A DNA stretch of 64,000 nt, taken from positions 6,532,292 through 6,596,291 of the forward strand of contig OZ005697.1 in assembly GCA_963930775.1 (NCBI GenBank), read 5' to 3'. The notes beneath the pieces were generated by a model. It did not search any database and was not told where the DNA came from. It saw only the letters and a program-made list of their open reading frames with translations. The position numbers were made by a program, and so were the translations under genes. This DNA comes from Cliona cf. orientalis (Eukaryota > Porifera > Demospongiae > Clionaida > Clionaidae). This document shows positions 1 to 10,700 of the stretch, in pieces. The stretch's first letter is position 1, and every line of letters starts with the position of its first letter.

Positions 1-240
1 ATGGTCGTCACGTTAATGTGCGCGCGTGGGCGGAAAACATTGCAAATGCATGGCTTCCTATACAAACATATGGGGTAACTTCAAAGGGCCATAACTTTAA
101 TTCTAAGATGTGAATCAAAATTCCCCAGGGTCAAATCTCTAGTTTCGACCCATTCTGCGTGCCCATGTAAAAAGTATCTCCCCAAGTGCTCCCAAACCCC
201 CCAAACATTAATTAATTATATAAATCTTTTTTTTTTTTCA
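1..240 (+). repeat. 410-bp dispersed repeat, partial copy 0
   Basis: This is the 3' part of the repeat that also occurs at 1571-1977 and 1981-2385, and inverted at 46660-46809. It shares GTCACGTT, TGTGCGCGCGTGG, the GCATGGCTTCC block and the CCATGTAAAAA block, and ends in a T-rich stretch. It is cut by the window edge. The two short reading frames in the other copies shift between copies, so I treat it as non-coding repeat. Confidence 0.75.
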
Positions 241-548
241 AGCTAAACCACAACCTAAGATAAAAGAATTTTATCAAGCAGTAATTAGTTAACGGTATCT
301 CACCATTTCCTATCATACATGTCTGCTACAATAGGTCAGGTATGTGGTAAGGCAGAAAATCTCAAGTTGCAAAAATTGATTACTATAATATCAATACCAA
401 TGCGTAACATATCAGGGGCTTGTATATTATGTAATCATCCCCTAGTCTAGATCCAACGTAAGGAGCATCGTCCATGGAATGTTGTTGGTGTACGTAGACT
501 GCCTTCCCAGCATCACTGGCAGTAAAAAAAAAAGACGGAAAAAAATTG

Positions 549-630
549 GCCCCGGGTTGGATTCGAACCAGTGCACGCATTTGACACTGGTTGGCAGACA
601 CTGAGCTTAACCATTGCACCATCTGGACAG
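549..630 (-). mobile_element. tRNA-derived SINE head inside TIR copy A
   Basis: On the minus strand an RNA polymerase III A-box-like block (TGGTGCAATGGTTA) is followed by a perfect B box (GGTTCGAATCC) at tRNA-like spacing. The acceptor and T stems do not pair properly, so this is not a functional tRNA gene. It matches a tRNA-derived SINE head. A near-identical copy lies at 1219-1300. Confidence 0.65.
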
Positions 631-797
631 GAGTCATTTCCTTCATACTTTAGTGGTCAGAAACTACTACGAGTCGTATTTCAAAACTGAAAGTGAAAAT
701 CAAAAATCTGAGACGATTCAATTATTATTTTTGATCCACTCTACATGCTGATATAAAAATTATTGCACAATGTCTTTTCCTGTGCTTCGAATGCATT

Positions 798-856
798 ATT
801 TACATTACATTACATTACATTACATTACATTACATTAATTACATTACATTACACGC
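798..856. repeat. (ATTAC)n microsatellite
   Basis: About ten tandem ATTAC pentamers with one TAATT interruption lie just inside the right TIR of copy A. The same array recurs in copy B at 1470-1519. Confidence 0.9.
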
Positions 857-1218
857 TCACATATTCTTTTATCTTAGGTTGTAACAAGCTAAACCACAAC
901 CTAAGATAAAAGAATTTTATCAACCAGTAATTAGTTAACGGTATGTCACCATTTCCTATCATACATGTCTGCTACAATAGGTCAGGTATGTGGTAAGGCA
1001 GAAAATCTCAAGTTGCAAACATTGATTACTATGCCCACTATAATGGCATAATACTAATGCATAACGTACATCTGAGATCTGTATATCTGTGAGTGACTTG
1101 GGGCTTGTATACGCAATCATCCCGTAACATAAGGAGCATTGCCCATAGAATGTTGTTGGTGTATGTAGACTGCCTTCCTAGCATCGCTGGCAGTGAAAAA
1201 AAAGATGGAAAAAAATTG

Positions 1219-1300
1219 GCCCCGGGTGGGATTCGAACCAGTGCACGTATTTGACACTGGTTGGCAGACACTGAGCTTAACCATTGCACCATCTGGACAG
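1219..1300 (-). mobile_element. tRNA-derived SINE head inside TIR copy B
   Basis: Second copy of the A-box/B-box block at 549-630. The B box GGTTCGAATCC is retained and the flanking T stem is still unpaired. It was evidently duplicated along with the host element. Confidence 0.65.
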
Positions 1301-1469
1301 TAGTCATTTCCTTCATACTTTAGTGGTCAGAAACTACTACGACTCGTATTTCAAAACTGAAAGTGAAAATCAAAAATCTGAGACGATTCAATTATTATTT
1401 TTGATCCACTCTACATGCTGATATAAAAATTATTGCACAATACCTTTTCCTGTGCTTCGAATGAATTAT

Positions 1470-1519
1470 TTACATTACATTACATTACATTACATTACAT
1501 TAATTACATTACATTACAC
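1470..1519. repeat. (ATTAC)n microsatellite
   Basis: Tandem ATTAC pentamers inside the right end of TIR copy B, equivalent to 798-856. Confidence 0.9.
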
Positions 1520-1570
1520 GTTCACATATTCTTTTATCTTAGGTTGTAACTACTTATCTACTTATCAAGG

Positions 1571-1977
1571 CGACCTGAACACTAAGCAGAAAAAAATTGT
1601 CCAAAAACCACCATATAATCGAGCTGGGTGCATAGTGGAACCATACAATGCAAGCAGGCAGCCTAAATTTCAATTTTGTCAAAAAATTGGTAATGGTCGT
1701 CACGTTTATGTGCGCGCGTGGCCCCGCCCCTCACGTAGCGCGTGGGCAGAAACATTGCAAACGCATGGCTTCCCTGTACAAACATATGGGGAAACTTCAA
1801 AGGGCCGTAACTTTAATTGTAAGGTGTGAATCAAAAATCTGTCCGGTCAAATCTCTAGTTTCGACCCATTCTGCGTGCCCATGTAAAAATTATCTCCCCA
1901 AGTACTCCCAAACCCCCCATGAATTAGATTATTTAATTATTTAATTATTTAAATCTTTAAATCTTTTCTTTTTTTCA
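1571..1977 (+). repeat. 410-bp repeat, tandem copy 1
   Basis: It starts CGACCTGAACACTAAGCAG and ends in an AT/T-rich tract. It is nearly identical to the next unit at 1981-2385. It contains GC-rich words (GCGCGCGTGGCCCCGCCCC) unlike the surrounding AT-rich DNA. Small open frames of 98 and 125 codons occur because the repeat is nearly identical in both copies, not because of visible coding constraint. Confidence 0.85.
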
Positions 1978-1980
1978 AGA

Positions 1981-2385
1981 CGACCTGAACACTAAGCAGA
2001 AAAAACAATTATCCAAAAACCACCATATAATCGAGCTGGGTGCATAGTGGAACCATACAATGCAAGCAGGCAGCCTAAATTTCAATTTTGTCAAAAAATT
2101 GGTAATGGTCGTCACGTTTATGTGCGCGCGTGGCCCCGCCCCTCACGTAGCGCGTGGGCAGAAACATTGCAAACGCATGGCTTCCCTGTACAAACATATG
2201 GGGAAACTTCAAAGGGCCGTAACTTTAATTGTAAGGTGTGAATCAAAAATCTGTCCGGTCAAATCTCTAGTTTCGACCCATTCTGCGTGCCCATGTAAAA
2301 ATTATCTCCCCAAGTACTCCCAAACCCACCATGAATTAGATTATTTAATTATTTAATTATTTAAATCTTTTCTTTTTTTCTACTT
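1981..2385 (+). repeat. 410-bp repeat, tandem copy 2
   Basis: Direct repeat of 1571-1977 with very few substitutions, which indicates recent tandem duplication. The inverted relative at 46660-46809 shows that the family is dispersed. Confidence 0.85.
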
Positions 2386-2530
2386 AGTGTTTAATTAACT
2401 ACTTAGTGTTTAATTATTATTACTTTTATTTATTTTATTATTACTTATATTACTTATTATTATTACTTATTATTACTTATTACTTTTATTACTTTTATTA
2501 CTTTATTACTTCTACTTACTTTTACTTAGT
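2386..2530. repeat. TTA/ACTT low-complexity tract
   Basis: Imperfect TTATTACTT and TTTATTACT repeats join the 410-bp repeat to the poly-T end of the LINE. Confidence 0.85.
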
Positions 2531-2537
2531 GTATAAA

Positions 2538-3445
2538 TTTTTTTTTTTTTTTGTCTATAATATATTTTCTGATGCTTGAAAAATATACATCAGTGGTGTA
2601 CATGAATAGCTAAAGCTAATACTGGCATGACACCATACAAATAACTAGTAAGGTAAATAATATTATATTAATAACATAAATTAATAATAAGTTTGGGTTA
2701 TAATAACTGTTTAAATGTGTAAAATGACAGGGCAGTTTGAGTATTTGTAGATTGAGAATTCCATAAAGAGATGGAGTGAGGAAAGAAAGAGTACAGAAAC
2801 TGAGAAGTATTTGCTCTGATATTCTCTAATGTGAAGTCGGTGACCTGCCTAGTGTTGTAGGCAGGTGATTTGACTTGGACAGGAGCTGACTGGCAATCTG
2901 TCAAACCATGTACGATTTTGTAGAGATGGCAAAGTTTTGCTTGTTCACGACGCTCAGCAAGTGATGGGGTTTCTGCTTGAACTAATAGCTCTTGGTAAGG
3001 GCAGGACCAATCTCTGAAGCACATGCGCAGAGCAAATTTTTGTGTTTGTTCGAGAGACTGGATGTCCTTGGCAAGGTATGGGTCCCATACAACAGACGCG
3101 TACTCGAGGTGAGGTCGAATAAAAGTCTTGTACAGTCTGAGTGCAGTTTCAGGCGCACAGAGATGAAACTGGTGATACAAGAGACCTATGAGTCTGCGAG
3201 TTTTAGAGCAAATGGTGGTTATATGAGATGACCACGACAGATCACATGTTAGTTGGATACCCAGATACTTGACAGACTTAACTTGTGTTAAAGCAGTGTT
3301 CGAATCGATATAGAGAGTTGGTGGTGGGATAGAACGAAAACGCTTACGAGATATTAACATGAAGCAGCATTTGTTGGAGTTAAGTTGGAGGTGGTTGCCA
3401 GCCACCCATGTCGAAATGGCAGTAATGTCCGACTGCAGTACGATG
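2538..3445 (-). mobile_element. 5'-truncated non-LTR retrotransposon (LINE)
   Basis: The minus strand carries the C-terminal part of a reverse-transcriptase ORF, a short 3' UTR and a poly(A) tail, seen as a 15-T run at 2538-2552 on the plus strand. The coding similarity stops near 3440, where plus-strand COR coding sequence begins, so the element is 5'-truncated as LINE insertions commonly are. Its 5' end abuts a host gene. No endonuclease or catalytic RT domain is present. Confidence 0.7.
2698..3445 (-). pseudogene. Reverse transcriptase C-terminal fragment (CR1/Jockey-like LINE)
   Basis: The peptide contains hallmarks of the thumb and post-RT region of non-LTR retrotransposon ORF2: LQSDITAISTWVAGNHLQLN followed by KCCFMLISRKR, then VKYLGIQLTCDLSWSSHI, then a YKTFIRPHLEYASVVWDPY block, and a tail with YNTRQV and FFPHSISLWN. 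The YxDD catalytic box should lie upstream and is missing. The frame happens to stay open another ~30 codons into the neighbouring gene's antisense strand, which is not LINE sequence. A tail fragment of a related LINE is at 54515-54850. The element cannot mobilise itself; it is a dead insertion. Confidence 0.8.
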
Positions 3446-4436
3446 TACTTTGATGAACTCAATGTCATCAAGTATATCCTTGATATCCTTCCAGAGGTTG
3501 TCTTTATTGATTCCCAAATCCCTCTAGACAAAGTATCTGAGTTGGTCTATCACAGCTATCTGCATGCTTAAGCAGCCTAGCCCAGATGAGCCTATCTCTG
3601 TCCCTCTATCACGTGAAGAGTTAAGACACTTCAGAGATCTAGGTGTGGTTAGCAAAGAGGTCCTTGCGAAATTTGATCGCCATTATGTTCCTCAAATCTT
3701 CAACGTGGACAACCTTATCCTGTACCTCCAGCAGCTCCTAGTGTTTGCTCCCATTCCCAAACCTGATACCACACCTAGCTCAAAGCAACAGCAGCAACAG
3801 CAGCCAGCCCGCTCACCCTCCCCTGAAGATGAGACCTACTTTGTAATGCCAGCTCTTCTGCAGACACTCAAAGAAAGTGAACTTGAAAAGCGCCGAATGT
3901 CTTCTCCCGTAGCAGCCACACTTCTTGTTCGCTTTCCTCGCGGTTTTCGACGTGCTGGAGTCTTCTGCTGTTTTGCAGTCCACCTCATCAGGCATTGTGG
4001 GTGGAGTATCATTTTTGATTCTAAGGAGCCAATTGCATCAGAATGCGTCTCCTCACCAGTCCACCCATTTCAGTTGTGCTCATCGATTCCAACTCATACA
4101 TCGAGGTCCATGTCAACACCGCTACTGGTATTGCAGTTGGTAAATATGAAGGTCTCCTGCCAATCGTCAAGCAAGCCATACTCAGTGGCATTTTTGCTGC
4201 TTGTAAAGCTCTCAACTACCAACAGACGAAGCCAGAGCTCACCTTCTACTGTCCTCATATCCGACCTTCACTGGAGGCTGTTGAAGAGGATGAGCCTCCA
4301 AAGTCTAAGCAGCACACAGTGACCCTCACTCGAGACAGGCAGTTCTGGCGCTGTGATCTGGACCTCGATTCATACTTTGGTCCACTTGGAGAGCAGCACA
4401 CGATCTGATTTGGAATTCCTCGAGGTATTAGCTAAT
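3446..4436 (+). pseudogene. COR-domain (Roco-like) fragment, 5'-truncated and twice frameshifted
   Basis: Three reading frames in succession give one continuous COR-like protein: FDELNVIKYILDILPEVVFI with PLDKVSELV (3453-3571), then the REELRHFRDLGVVSKEVLAK, HYVPQIFNVDNL, YFVMPALLQTLKE, RFPRGFRRAGVFCCFAVHLI region (3564-4025), then CIRMRLLTSPPISVVLIDSN onward (4025-4408). The first frame ends in TAA in the middle of the domain, and a second shift is needed near 4025. No GT-AG introns explain these shifts. In Roco proteins the Roc GTPase precedes COR; here the upstream sequence is a LINE, so Roc is absent. A glutamine run (residues 75-80 of the middle frame) lies in a linker. A downstream exon supplies a Death domain. 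I infer a decayed gene, although sequencing indels cannot be excluded. Confidence 0.6.
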
Positions 4437-4508
4437 CATATCACTACAGGATGTATTGAGTATCAGTATGCACAGCGTTAATTTTTCCTTAATTATTGTT
4501 TTGTGCAG

Positions 4509-4600
4509 CTGAGAATTCCCGATCGTCAAAAAGCCAACGCAAAACCTCTATCAAAGCTTCGAAGTCCACAGCTATCTTTCTAATGTATATGGAGTATTCA
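4509..4600 (+). other. Possible short linker exon between COR and Death exons
   Basis: After a TTTTGTGCAG acceptor, one frame reads a Ser/Lys-rich stretch (ENSRSSKSQRKTS, then KASKST) before a possible GTATAT donor. A polar linker would fit between COR and Death domains, but the evidence is only the splice-like sites and position. Confidence 0.25.
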
Positions 4601-4632
4601 TTTACTGTAATAACTATGCTATTCTTCTACAG

Positions 4633-4952
4633 CTCTGCCATCATCCAGAAATCTAACAATGATTGAGTGGAGAAATAAACAAGGGAAAAAGGACAAGTTT
4701 CGACTTAAACAGCTGATTTGTCACAAGTGGAAGGGCTTAGGCTGTCTTCTTGAGATCCCACTGCCAATCATCATAGGTTGGGAGAAGAAATATCGTGAAG
4801 ATCCAATAGACAGTATCGATGCTGTATTGAGCCACTGGCTAGAGAACCCCACTGACTACTACCCCATCACATGGGAGGGACTCTATCGTCTCCTTGAAGA
4901 TACTGAGCTAGGTCAAGTGGCTGAAGACCTAAAGTTAGCCCTCAACAATTAA
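4633..4952 (+). CDS. Death-domain terminal exon of the COR-like gene
   Basis: An acceptor TTCTACAG precedes an open frame that ends with TAA at 4950-4952. The residues suggest a Death-domain six-helix fold: FRLKQLICHKWKGLGCLLEI, then WEKKY, then the DAVLSHWLENPTD, PITWEGLYRLLED and AEDLKLAL blocks. The same layout (SWLDDPPEEYPITWSGLIEL) occurs in a second exon at 34810-35157, so the two are paralogous. Death domains mediate homotypic assembly of apoptotic and innate-immune complexes; partners are unknown. This exon is undamaged, unlike the COR part upstream. I chose the splice acceptor rather than the internal ATG at 4659 because the open frame extends upstream to it. Confidence 0.6.
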
Positions 4953-5204
4953 TGCTATTTAATGTTCTCTTTCACTGCTAGTTATTTTATTAAGGTTACT
5001 ATTAATAATCTTAGTATTCTTTTATTACATAATAACAAAGCAGAGCTATATACAACTTTCTACTATGCTCATATACCGGGGTACTGTGCATATTTAATGA
5101 TGGACAAAATTAATTTTAATCTTAAACATTCAGTAGCTACGGTTATTCCTGGAGCCACAATAGCTAATAACTTAATTCTGGAGACACCACTGGCCAGTGT
5201 AACT

Positions 5205-5290
5205 AGAACTAGAGCTCTATAGAGCACATAGCTACTCTGTGCACTGCAACGTCGATGTGAGACAGCTCGAACTCCGTGCATGCCACCCGC
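5205..5290 (+). repeat. Fragment of the 57.6-kb dispersed repeat
   Basis: CTAGAGCTCTATAGAGCAC and the following CGTCGATGTGA, CCATGCATGCCAC-like and GCAGTCTGT blocks also occur at 57591-57680. The sequence therefore belongs to a dispersed element and overlaps the start of the ORF at 5239. Confidence 0.65.
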
Positions 5291-5790
5291 AGTCTGTGGC
5301 AACTGTTTATGCTGATAATCAACAATTGGTAGCCAGAACCAACAATGAACTTACTATAATATCCTCTAAAATTGGCTCTCTAAGTAATTCTTTCTCATTG
5401 CTACTTGGTCAAAACAGCCTTCTTTGTCAGCCAGCTAGCTATCTTCAAGAACGTGTTAGCGAGGGGTGTGGTCAATATTTTTTGTGGGACACTATTCGTT
5501 GCCCCACATTTCCCAAATTATACCAATATTATTGTAAGATCTATGTCATACAATGCATGGTGCAACGTAAGCTTATACTGCATGCTCCCTTTAAGGAGAG
5601 TGGAGACACCATGCATTCTATAGCCAGCGACATGGGGGTCCCATATTACACATACACCGGACCATTCGAAGGCTTCATTGAGAGTAGAGCTACAACTGCT
5701 TCACTGCAGAATTTGAGGAGACTTGTAGGACGTTTAGTAGACCAAGTATATATCAGAGTAGGAGCCGGGACAAAAGTGCATGGCGTCTGA
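5239..5790 (+). CDS. Hypothetical ORF, 183 codons, unrecognised
   Basis: An open frame from ATG 5239 to TGA 5788-5790. I recognise no domain. The first ~17 codons lie in a dispersed repeat shared with 57.6 kb, which weakens the start. The middle is rich in Cys and Tyr (CGQYFLWDTIRC, then YQYYCKIY), and the end contains a plausible helical stretch (LQNLRRLVGRLVDQVYIRV). No promoter or poly(A) signal stands out. It may be a chance frame or part of an old mobile element. Confidence 0.25.
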   Translation: MHCNVDVRQLELRACHPQSVATVYADNQQLVARTNNELTIISSKIGSLSNSFSLLLGQNSLLCQPASYLQERVSEGCGQYFLWDTIRCPTFPKLYQYYCKIYVIQCMVQRKLILHAPFKESGDTMHSIASDMGVPYYTYTGPFEGFIESRATTASLQNLRRLVGRLVDQVYIRVGAGTKVHGV

Positions 5791-6194
5791 GCTTTGGCAT
5801 TGAACACAGGCTGATCACTATGATAATATTGTTATTAAAATGAGGTTACTAATAATTATGCATATGCCTGCTATGTGATACCATTGTAAGTATACTTAAC
5901 TAGTAAGCAGTGCTATCATTAACTTCAAAATAACTGTAGCTGAACTTGGCAACTCCTTTTCAAATTATGACCAACTTTCATTAGTTTCAGGCTAAGGCCA
6001 CTCCAATGAGATAGTTTCATGTTATTAAATCTTGAGCCCACACTTCTGATCTCTACTCTTGCTGGATCAGTTCAAGGATCCACTAATACTATTGGCTTGC
6101 ACAAGTTTGAGAAGACTACTGCTATCATTAATTTTGTGTCTCAATGTAATTGGTATATATAGGTTTTCACAGAACGCTCTCAGTGGCGTGGTCA
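5791..6194. other. Non-coding stretch with a MITE end
   Basis: No gene is seen. At 5990-6030 the sequence TAAGGCCACTCCAATGAGAT resembles one end of the GGCCACTCC TIR family (8431-8868, 28921-29162, 30467-30831), probably a solo or degraded end. Confidence 0.5.
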
Positions 6195-6245
6195 TTCCAC
6201 TATTCCATTCCATTCCACCATTCCATTCCATCGTTCCATTCTGCT
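6195..6245. repeat. (CCATT)n pentanucleotide repeat
   Basis: Imperfect tandem CCATT/CATTC units. The reverse-complement version (GGAAT) occurs at 49480-49565. Confidence 0.85.
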
Positions 6246-6783
6246 GAATAAAGACACCCCTAACAGAAGCAGCATGAATGCAATAAAATCTCCTATGTTC
6301 CCCTAGGTTATACACTAGGTACTGAATAGGGGATATGACTACAAATATTGCTCCGATCCTGGGGCAATTGAAATAATCATTGTCAAATCCCCTATAGTAG
6401 CTACGCCCCTACGTGGAACGGGAGGAGGATACTGGGGCATACTGTTAACAGGTGCACAACTAGATTAGGATACTATAGGCTTTCAAGTTTTCCATAGCTA
6501 TATATCAGCATGATCACATTTGATAAAGGATTGGTATCTTTCTTCCAAATCTTTTTGAGATTTTCCATGAGTACATGGTCTGTCATCCTTGGCCGCGAAT
6601 TCCCTATTTCCCAGGCCATTCCACAACCAGGTCCACCAACCGAGTTTGGAAGTATATAGCTAGTGCCGAGAAGATATTCTCGGGCAATGTGCTATGAATA
6701 GCTGCTTGTTCAGCAGCATAGTCATAAGTAGCTCTAGCTCCATAGCTCCATGAGCTCAGACTTCCTTTGTTGATGAGTAAATT
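6246..6783. other. No gene seen
   Basis: AT-rich sequence without convincing ORFs, splice patterns or repeats. Confidence 0.6.
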
Positions 6784-7330
6784 CGGTATTACCGTAGTTT
6801 CTCGAATACAACGCATGATCCAATTTAACGCAATAAATTAGTAGTGATGTCCAACCTCCAAGGGCCTCCAGTAAATCGAAAAATTAATATCTCAGCTCTG
6901 GCTAGGAGTACACTCACGTAAAAAAATGCGCTGGATAGCTCACTGAATGAGCTATCTACTGACGCCTTAATCGTGCAAATCGGTTCCGCGGAACCGCTGC
7001 TAGCTTCGTTTTTGTTTGTATTAAGTTTCTATGAGGAATGTTTAGGTGCGCGTGGCTACGTAACGGCTTTATCTACGGACACGTTACAATTACCGTTGGA
7101 TAGAGTTTATGGAGAGCTACCTTCTGATACTCGAACATTGATATTCCACTAAAAGATAATCCGCGGAAAAATCAGTGAAATTTGGAGGTTGGATATCGCT
7201 AAAATTAGCATTATTTTTATGAATTCTCATATTTAAACGTTTATATATTATGAGCTATTGACGACCTTTACCAGAAAACGCGCGTTTTTTCATGCGTAGT
7301 ATATATTAGATTAAGTACGGCATGGGTGGT
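6784..7330. repeat. Dispersed repeat with a nested insertion
   Basis: ACGCATGATCCAATTTAACG, TTGACGACCTTTACCAGAAA and ATTAGATTAAGTACGG are shared with 36465-36640, where the first two blocks are close together. Here they are split by a TIR insertion at 6846-7197. The left boundary starts with TTACCGTAG, similar to the TA-CCGTA element termini elsewhere in the window. Confidence 0.7.
6846..7197. mobile_element. Small TIR element nested in a repeat
   Basis: It begins GATGTCCAACCTCCAA and ends TTTGGAGGTTGGATATC. It is absent from the related repeat at 36465-36640, which supports an insertion. AAATTAGTA on the left and AAATTAGCA on the right may be a target duplication. Confidence 0.6.
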
Positions 7331-7707
7331 TCAGAGATAGCCGCGGCCAACGATACGCTGCGCCGCGTGAAGTGGGTCCATGGGACCAATGACGTAACTA
7401 ACTGTTTCGATCCCGATTGCGTCACGATTTCAGTTCGCTATCTATGAACGAGGACATCGCGAGCATGCGCTCGTGAGGAGATTGATGAGATACACGTAGA
7501 TCATCTGATAGCTTCAGTTTCTGTACGCAACAGACCGACCGTACTGAGGGGGAGCTGCCATCGTCATAGGCACATAAAAGCGAGTGCGTACCGGCAGTGG
7601 TGCCAGTGTCTGCATGGTCGTGACGCGCAAAACGTGTGCACCACTGTACCGCTCTAGATCTAGTAAACAAAGAAAGTCCATCTTTAGTATCATCAAATTC
7701 TATTAAT

Positions 7708-10700
7708 ATGGAATCAGAAGTTTTTTTCGGGCCTGAAACAAGACGAGAATTCGAAGAAAGGTTATTTGTAAGTTATTAATAATAAAAATTAAAAAAAAAA
7801 ATTTCACTTATCAAGCAATAAAAAAAATTAAGCTTACGGGATAGTGTTCCGCCCACGCATGGTCAGTTTTTGCCAAGGTAAACAGCCTCTGTGTAATGAT
7901 ATACAAACGAAACGATAGCTTACGAGTCTCTACAGGGCCAAGTATAGCGTTTGAACTCTATCGAGTTACACGAACAGAAAGCGAACATAAAAATTTACTG
8001 CTCAGCTGCCATGTGGCTCGCTTAACCGGGCGGCCCTCCAGGACAAAACCTTGTCTGACGACTAACCATCTTAGAGTTTTCAAAAAAAGCGCTATACGTG
8101 GCCCTGCTCCGATCGATGGACTATCGTGAACGACAGCAAAGTCAGTTCGTTCGAGCCTCTGGTCTTCAAAAGTTGACGCAGAAATTCGAACTCTTGTTTA
8201 CAACTGGAAATGGTCGACGTTTGTTCGCGTTTCCAATTAAACCTCATTAAAACATACGTGAACTGTGGCAGTGCGCAATTTATAAATTGCGCGTCGAATA
8301 CTATCCCGTAACCTTATCAGTAGCTATAGTAGGCATTGACTTAATTAGCTATAGTACCCGGACGTGCACATGATATTGATAACGGTATGTAGCTTGAACA
8401 CCTTTCAAAGCTGTTAACACTTCCAATTAAGGCCACTCCAAGTCAATCATTAGTTTCTGGTCACTCAAGTACATGTGGTTAGGACTATGGGACTATGACT
8501 AATTGAATTAAGACAGGAAGAGGAAGTACTTAAATTATACCACAAATGCATGGTCAGCAAACCTCGAGTGCAAACAATAGCCTGTCAGATCATATCAGCT
8601 AACTATGAGCTGTTGGCAGGTCCGAAACAGAATGCAGGATGACGAACTGATGTGACACAGTGAAATTTAGAGTATTCGATTCACCATGTGCAGCAAGGCA
8701 ATGAGTTTGAGATCGAAATCTCGAGAGTATCATAATGTTTTATGATGACTCAATACGTGTAATTTTACGTCATCTTTTCTATGAATATCATAAGAGTCCT
8801 CATAAACGGGCTTTTCAACATATCATGCGGGCGGGTGACCAGAAACTAATGATTGATTTGGAGTGGCCTAATAAACCCTTACTATACTTTGCACTTTGAT
8901 CAATAGCTAATTAATTTTTTTGTAACTGAATTGCAACTTCAGAAAATAGTATAATAATTATGGTGGTATGCTGGTTAGCTGAGATGGATAATAATTTTAC
9001 CTTGGGCTCACGATCATAATCAGTGTCAAAATGCGGGGTGGGCCAACATTGATATTATATATATTATGTCATTAGCTGCATAATTTTATTACTCTATTAT
9101 TATTCCTTTCACAGAGAGAGGTAGAGGAGCTTGATGTAAGTACTTTAAGTACACATGCACAGCTTTTAATAATAAGCTATAGCTAGCTATATATACTATA
9201 GCTAGTTGCTCTATGAGTCTGATCCGTTTTGTAATGAGCAATATAATAGCCAATTTTAATTATTAACTATAACAATCTAGTAGAATAATATAATAGCTAA
9301 TTCATCACTAGCTATATATAATTATATAGATGTTGTTGAAAGGTACCACATTGAAGTTGATCAGCGTTGTGGTATTGAGTGCCCATGCATATTATGTCTC
9401 CTATTAGCTTAGCTGTTACAGTGTGAAGGTGATAGAAATAACATCTGATTCATCATGTGCATGCATACCGTCATAATTATCTTTTGCTGTTTGCAGGCCG
9501 AGAGCACTAACCACTTTGTAAGTCAGTGTTTTGCTGCATATTATGATATGGCCATCGTATTAATAGAAAGAACAACATTGTATTATCTCATTTACAGGAT
9601 GAAATGAAGAGGTTAGATCGGGTAGGTCATAACTAACTACATTACTTCATGAGAGTATAATAATATTATAATATTATATATTAACATAATACTCTTAGAC
9701 TAGTGGACGGTAAACATTTTTCTGAATTTCAGTTGACATAATATTAACTGTTACAGCTATATAACTACACTGTAGATAGCCACAAAGGCAAGCATGCATT
9801 GTACATGTGCACAATCTGCCAGCCATTGCAGTGGCGTGTGCGTGCATGATGGCTTCTCGCTTGGCCTATCATGATTATTATAATAGTGTGCAAGTGTTGT
9901 CACATGCTGACATGAAATCCAGAAAGAGTATATTAATTAGCTGTACTATAAATATATAAGTCTGCATGTGTACATGGTGTATATTCACTCTTGCATGGGA
10001 GAGTAAATATGATGTGTATGGCTCATCTCCTGCATGCATGTGGCTCAAGTTATTGCTTTACAGGAATTAGAGTGGATTCAACACCAGCTCCAGACAGCAA
10101 CTGATAAAAACACAAAGAAACAACTCCAACATGAAATATCTATAACACAAGTTAAGAGGGATATTGCTGGGTCAAAAAGAGTAAGATAATAAAGTGTTTG
10201 TTGATTAACAGTGTGTATACCTGCATGTTATACATGATAAAAGGGACCACTACAGAGAACGAAGAATCTGAGTTACAGCAAATTAGTTAATTATACTTAA
10301 CCCACAGGAACTATATTATAATATAGGGCATGCAATTATAATAGTATTTACCTGTTTGGCAATCCTTAAGATTAGTCTGCAATTAAGGGCCATTAGCGTA
10401 ATCACCTTCCATTTCAATGAAGTACAAGGAGGAATTTAATTAGGTGATAGAGGGTGCATGGTCTGATCATGTGACAATATATTAATGCAGACAATGGGGA
10501 GATGCCAGGGTGTAGCCAGCCCATGAACATTGATATGGTTGAAATGCATAATATAATATCGGCATAACTGAGAAGTGTTAGATAACTTATTTTGAGGTTG
10601 TGTGATCTTGGCTGTATAATATTATAATGCATGCAGTGTGTATACTATATATACGTGTGTGTGTGCATGTGTGCATGTGACACTGTGTGTTAATTGAGAG

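Larger units (their letters stand above)
250..882. mobile_element. TIR element copy A (633 bp) carrying a SINE head
   Basis: It begins ACAACCTAAGATAAAAGAAT and ends with the exact reverse complement, a perfect 20-bp terminal inverted repeat. Inside are a tRNA-like block (549-630, minus strand) and an ATTAC pentanucleotide array near the right end. A second, ~95% similar copy follows directly. No transposase frame is present, so it looks like a non-autonomous element. No convincing target-site duplication is visible because the two copies lie side by side. Confidence 0.75.
896..1547. mobile_element. TIR element copy B (652 bp)
   Basis: Same element as 250-882, with the same perfect 20-bp inverted ends, in the same orientation and 13 bp downstream. 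It differs by small indels, for example ATGCCCACTATAATGGC near 1031. The arrangement looks like a tandem duplication rather than two independent insertions. Confidence 0.75.

Noticed and set aside
549-630. Functional tRNA gene
   Set aside because: The B box is perfect, but acceptor and T stems do not pair and the block is part of a repeated element. It is a tRNA-derived SINE head.
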